From DAOUFU01 sp034429275 (GTDB lineage Bacteria > Chloroflexota > Anaerolineae > Aggregatilineales > Aggregatilineaceae): a DNA stretch of 24,050 nt. This document shows, one piece after another, positions 23,042-24,050 of the stretch. The notes under the pieces were generated by a model. It ran no database searches and was not told where the DNA came from. It saw nothing but the letters and a program-made list of their open reading frames with translations. The position numbers were made by a program, and so were the translations under genes. The stretch is from positions 1 to 24,050 of the forward strand of contig DAOUFU010000314.1 in NCBI GenBank assembly GCA_034429275.1. Direction: 5' to 3'. Position 1 is the stretch's first letter. Every line of letters begins with the position of its first letter.

Positions 23042-23114
23042 TCCTATCGGGACGCGCACACGGAGCACACACGCGCGCTGCACACAATGGGCTTGAACCC
23101 TGATCGACCACACA

Positions 23115-23147
23115 AAAACCCCCTGGTCACACGGCAAGGGGGTTTTC
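23115..23147 (+). terminator. Rho-independent terminator after the secreted-protein unit
   Basis: AAAACCCCCT (23115-23124) pairs with AGGGGGTTTT (23137-23146) around a 12-base loop, ending in the T run. The 10-bp stem is perfect. It closes the LysM-SH3/secreted-protein unit. Confidence 0.9.
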
Positions 23148-23209
23148 TATCTGGCTTAGATACACGCACGGGGTTCCCGCAGTTTCAGGGGCGCTGAAAA
23201 TAACCGTTG

Positions 23210-23215
23210 TACAAT
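23210..23215 (+). promoter_or_regulatory. Candidate -10 box for the small Cys-rich protein gene
   Basis: TACAAT (5 of 6) in an AT-rich patch 37 bases before ATG 23252 and after the preceding terminator. No good -35 is seen at normal spacing. Two GTTAGG repeats follow (23227-23243), the second merging into the AGGAGG ribosome site. Confidence 0.35.
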
Positions 23216-23251
23216 AATAGATAGTCGTTAGGTGACTGTTAGGAGGATGGA

Positions 23252-23479
23252 ATGATGGATCAACACTGTCAATTTATTGACGGTTGTCCTATGTTCAAGT
23301 ATTTCTGTCGCGCGGCTGAAGTCATCTATCGTCAGGTGTATTGTGAAGGTGATTTTGAAAGTTGTGCGCGACGGAAGTTGAGACTCGACGGACAGCCCGT
23401 GCCCGCAAACCTGTTGCCACAGGGCGTTAATCTGTGGGAAGAAGGCGAAACACCCCCAGAGAAATTTTTCCTCTCGTAA
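23252..23479 (+). CDS. Small Cys-rich cytoplasmic protein
   Basis: A 75-residue protein with Cys at positions 6, 12, 19, 31 and 38. The core GCPMF ... YCEGDFESCARRKL matches the pattern C-P-x-F ... Y-C-x-G-x-(F)-x-x-C-A-R found in a widespread family of short uncharacterised bacterial proteins, often near signalling genes. The Cys core may bind a metal or iron-sulfur centre, which is inference from spacing only. It has no signal peptide or membrane segment. A very strong AGGAGG (23241-23246) serves ATG 23252 (5 bases) or the adjacent ATG 23255 (8 bases); the second may be the real start. It is a single gene with its own -10 candidate, converging with a terpenoid-cyclase-fold gene. Confidence 0.82.
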   Translation: MMDQHCQFIDGCPMFKYFCRAAEVIYRQVYCEGDFESCARRKLRLDGQPVPANLLPQGVNLWEEGETPPEKFFLS

Positions 23480-23529
23480 CAACGATATTTGCCTGAAAAT
23501 CAGACCGCAACCCCCATCGTATTCCCAAA

Positions 23530-23550
23530 CGCGGTGAATAGCCGCGCCTT
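23530..23550. terminator. Weak bidirectional terminator-like hairpin
   Basis: CGCGG (23530-23534) / CCGCG (23542-23546), loop TGAATAG. On the plus strand CCTTTATT follows, and on the minus strand TTTGGG follows. It lies between two convergent genes and touches the stop of the minus-strand one. The short stem keeps confidence low. Confidence 0.4.
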
Positions 23551-24050
23551 TATTCGCCCGGTTCCATCTCTATCCCCACCCGCTTGAGTACGCGCATTGC
23601 CCGCAGTGCGACCCATTTGCTGGGCTTACCCTTCTGCTCAATATCAACCCACATTTTGCCGTGATAGCCATATTCCAGTGACCAGCGCCCTTGCTCATTT
23701 TGCCTGGCCAGCATGTCCGCGATTGCGGCATCGAGCCGGGAATCCGTCACAACACCAGCCTCGGTCAACACTTCCAGGTTCAACAGCACATCGGTCACGT
23801 AACCAAGCGGATACCCATACTTGAACCAGCTTGAGCTGATTCGTTCCTGGTAGGGGTAATTGGCTCTGGCAACATCGTAACGCAGCAAAAATTCCACGCA
23901 CGCCAGGATCGCGTCTTCAACCACCGGCGTTCGGCCTTCCACCGGGACGGCATTCAGCGCCCACAACACGCGTATCGCCCCCCATCCACAGGGCAACCCA
24001 TAATTAGCTGCGCATAAAAATCCTGGCCCCTGCACTGCCGATTTCAAATA
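23550..24050 (-). CDS. Terpenoid-cyclase/prenyltransferase-fold protein, 3' part (5' truncated by window)
   Basis: The frame is open to the right edge, so these are the last ~166 residues of a longer protein. A TTG at 24047 is internal, not a start. The segment is alpha-helical with GFLCAANYGLPCGWGAIRVLWAL, SSSWFKYGYPLGYVTDVLLNLEVL, ARQNEQGRWSLEYGYHG and PSKWVALRAMRVLKRV. Repeating W/G-rich helical hairpins of this type (Q-x-x-x-G-x-W) belong to the alpha/alpha-barrel superfamily of squalene cyclases and protein prenyltransferases. Short bacterial members lack the DxDD cyclase motif and are often uncharacterised. No DxDD motif is seen here, but the N-terminal part is missing. The convergent neighbour is the small Cys-rich gene. 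Confidence 0.7.
   Translation of the reverse strand, partial: YLKSAVQGPGFLCAANYGLPCGWGAIRVLWALNAVPVEGRTPVVEDAILACVEFLLRYDVARANYPYQERISSSWFKYGYPLGYVTDVLLNLEVLTEAGVVTDSRLDAAIADMLARQNEQGRWSLEYGYHGKMWVDIEQKGKPSKWVALRAMRVLKRVGIEMEPGE

Noticed and set aside
1..24050. tRNA, rRNA, CRISPR array, insertion sequence, integrase or phage genes
   Set aside because: Read for on both strands; no cloverleaf, regularly spaced repeats, transposase or integrase motifs were recognised, and all gaps over 100 bases are accounted for by control or end structures. A covariance-model scan was not possible here.

Overview
The window is GC-rich bacterial chromosome with dense genes on both strands. Gene content points to Chloroflexota (Anaerolineae-like): several secreted LysM/SH3 proteins, a multidomain L,D-transpeptidase with a variant active-site box, a membrane GT-C-like protein, and a small Cys-rich protein ahead of a terpenoid-cyclase-fold protein. 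The phylum is an inference from gene content; there is no rRNA or other marker gene. No tRNA, rRNA, CRISPR array, insertion sequence or phage gene was recognised.

Layout. (1) 1-1400: the 3' end of a FlaA1/CapD-type nucleotide-sugar dehydratase, a terminator, and a small secreted protein of unknown role with its own terminator. (2) 1400-6970: a multi-pass membrane protein on the minus strand, diverging from an orphan PotD-like lipoprotein, then an 814-residue FtsX/MacB-type permease with no ATPase gene beside it and a strong terminator. (3) 7050-8712: an L,D-transpeptidase with PG_binding_4, LysM and YkuD modules. (4) 8819-13815, minus strand: a complete general amino-acid ABC transporter operon in the order aapJ-aapQ-aapM-aapP. 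It has a terminator-like hairpin after aapJ and an unusually large AapM. (5) 14072-16881: an MFS exporter behind a leader with two competing hairpins, convergent with a berberine-bridge-type FAD oxidoreductase. (6) 16943-23147: an envelope/signalling block. A LysM lipoprotein runs convergent with a cytoplasmic GAF-GAF-GAF histidine kinase. That kinase is co-transcribed with a NarL-type response regulator, which diverges from a LysM-LysM-SH3 secreted protein followed by a secreted Ca-loop protein. (7) 23210-24050: a small Cys-rich protein, convergent with the 3' part of a terpenoid-cyclase/prenyltransferase-fold protein.

The main working idea is that region 6 is one module. The two LysM genes flanking the two-component operon carry the same palindrome (CTCCGCC-(A/C)AAA-GGCGGA followed closely by ATTCACC) 75-85 bases before their start codons. 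One copy lies in the divergent control region of the response-regulator operon itself. This would fit a NarL-type regulator controlling its own operon and two cell-wall-binding proteins. Together with the L,D-transpeptidase, the window is rich in peptidoglycan-facing functions.
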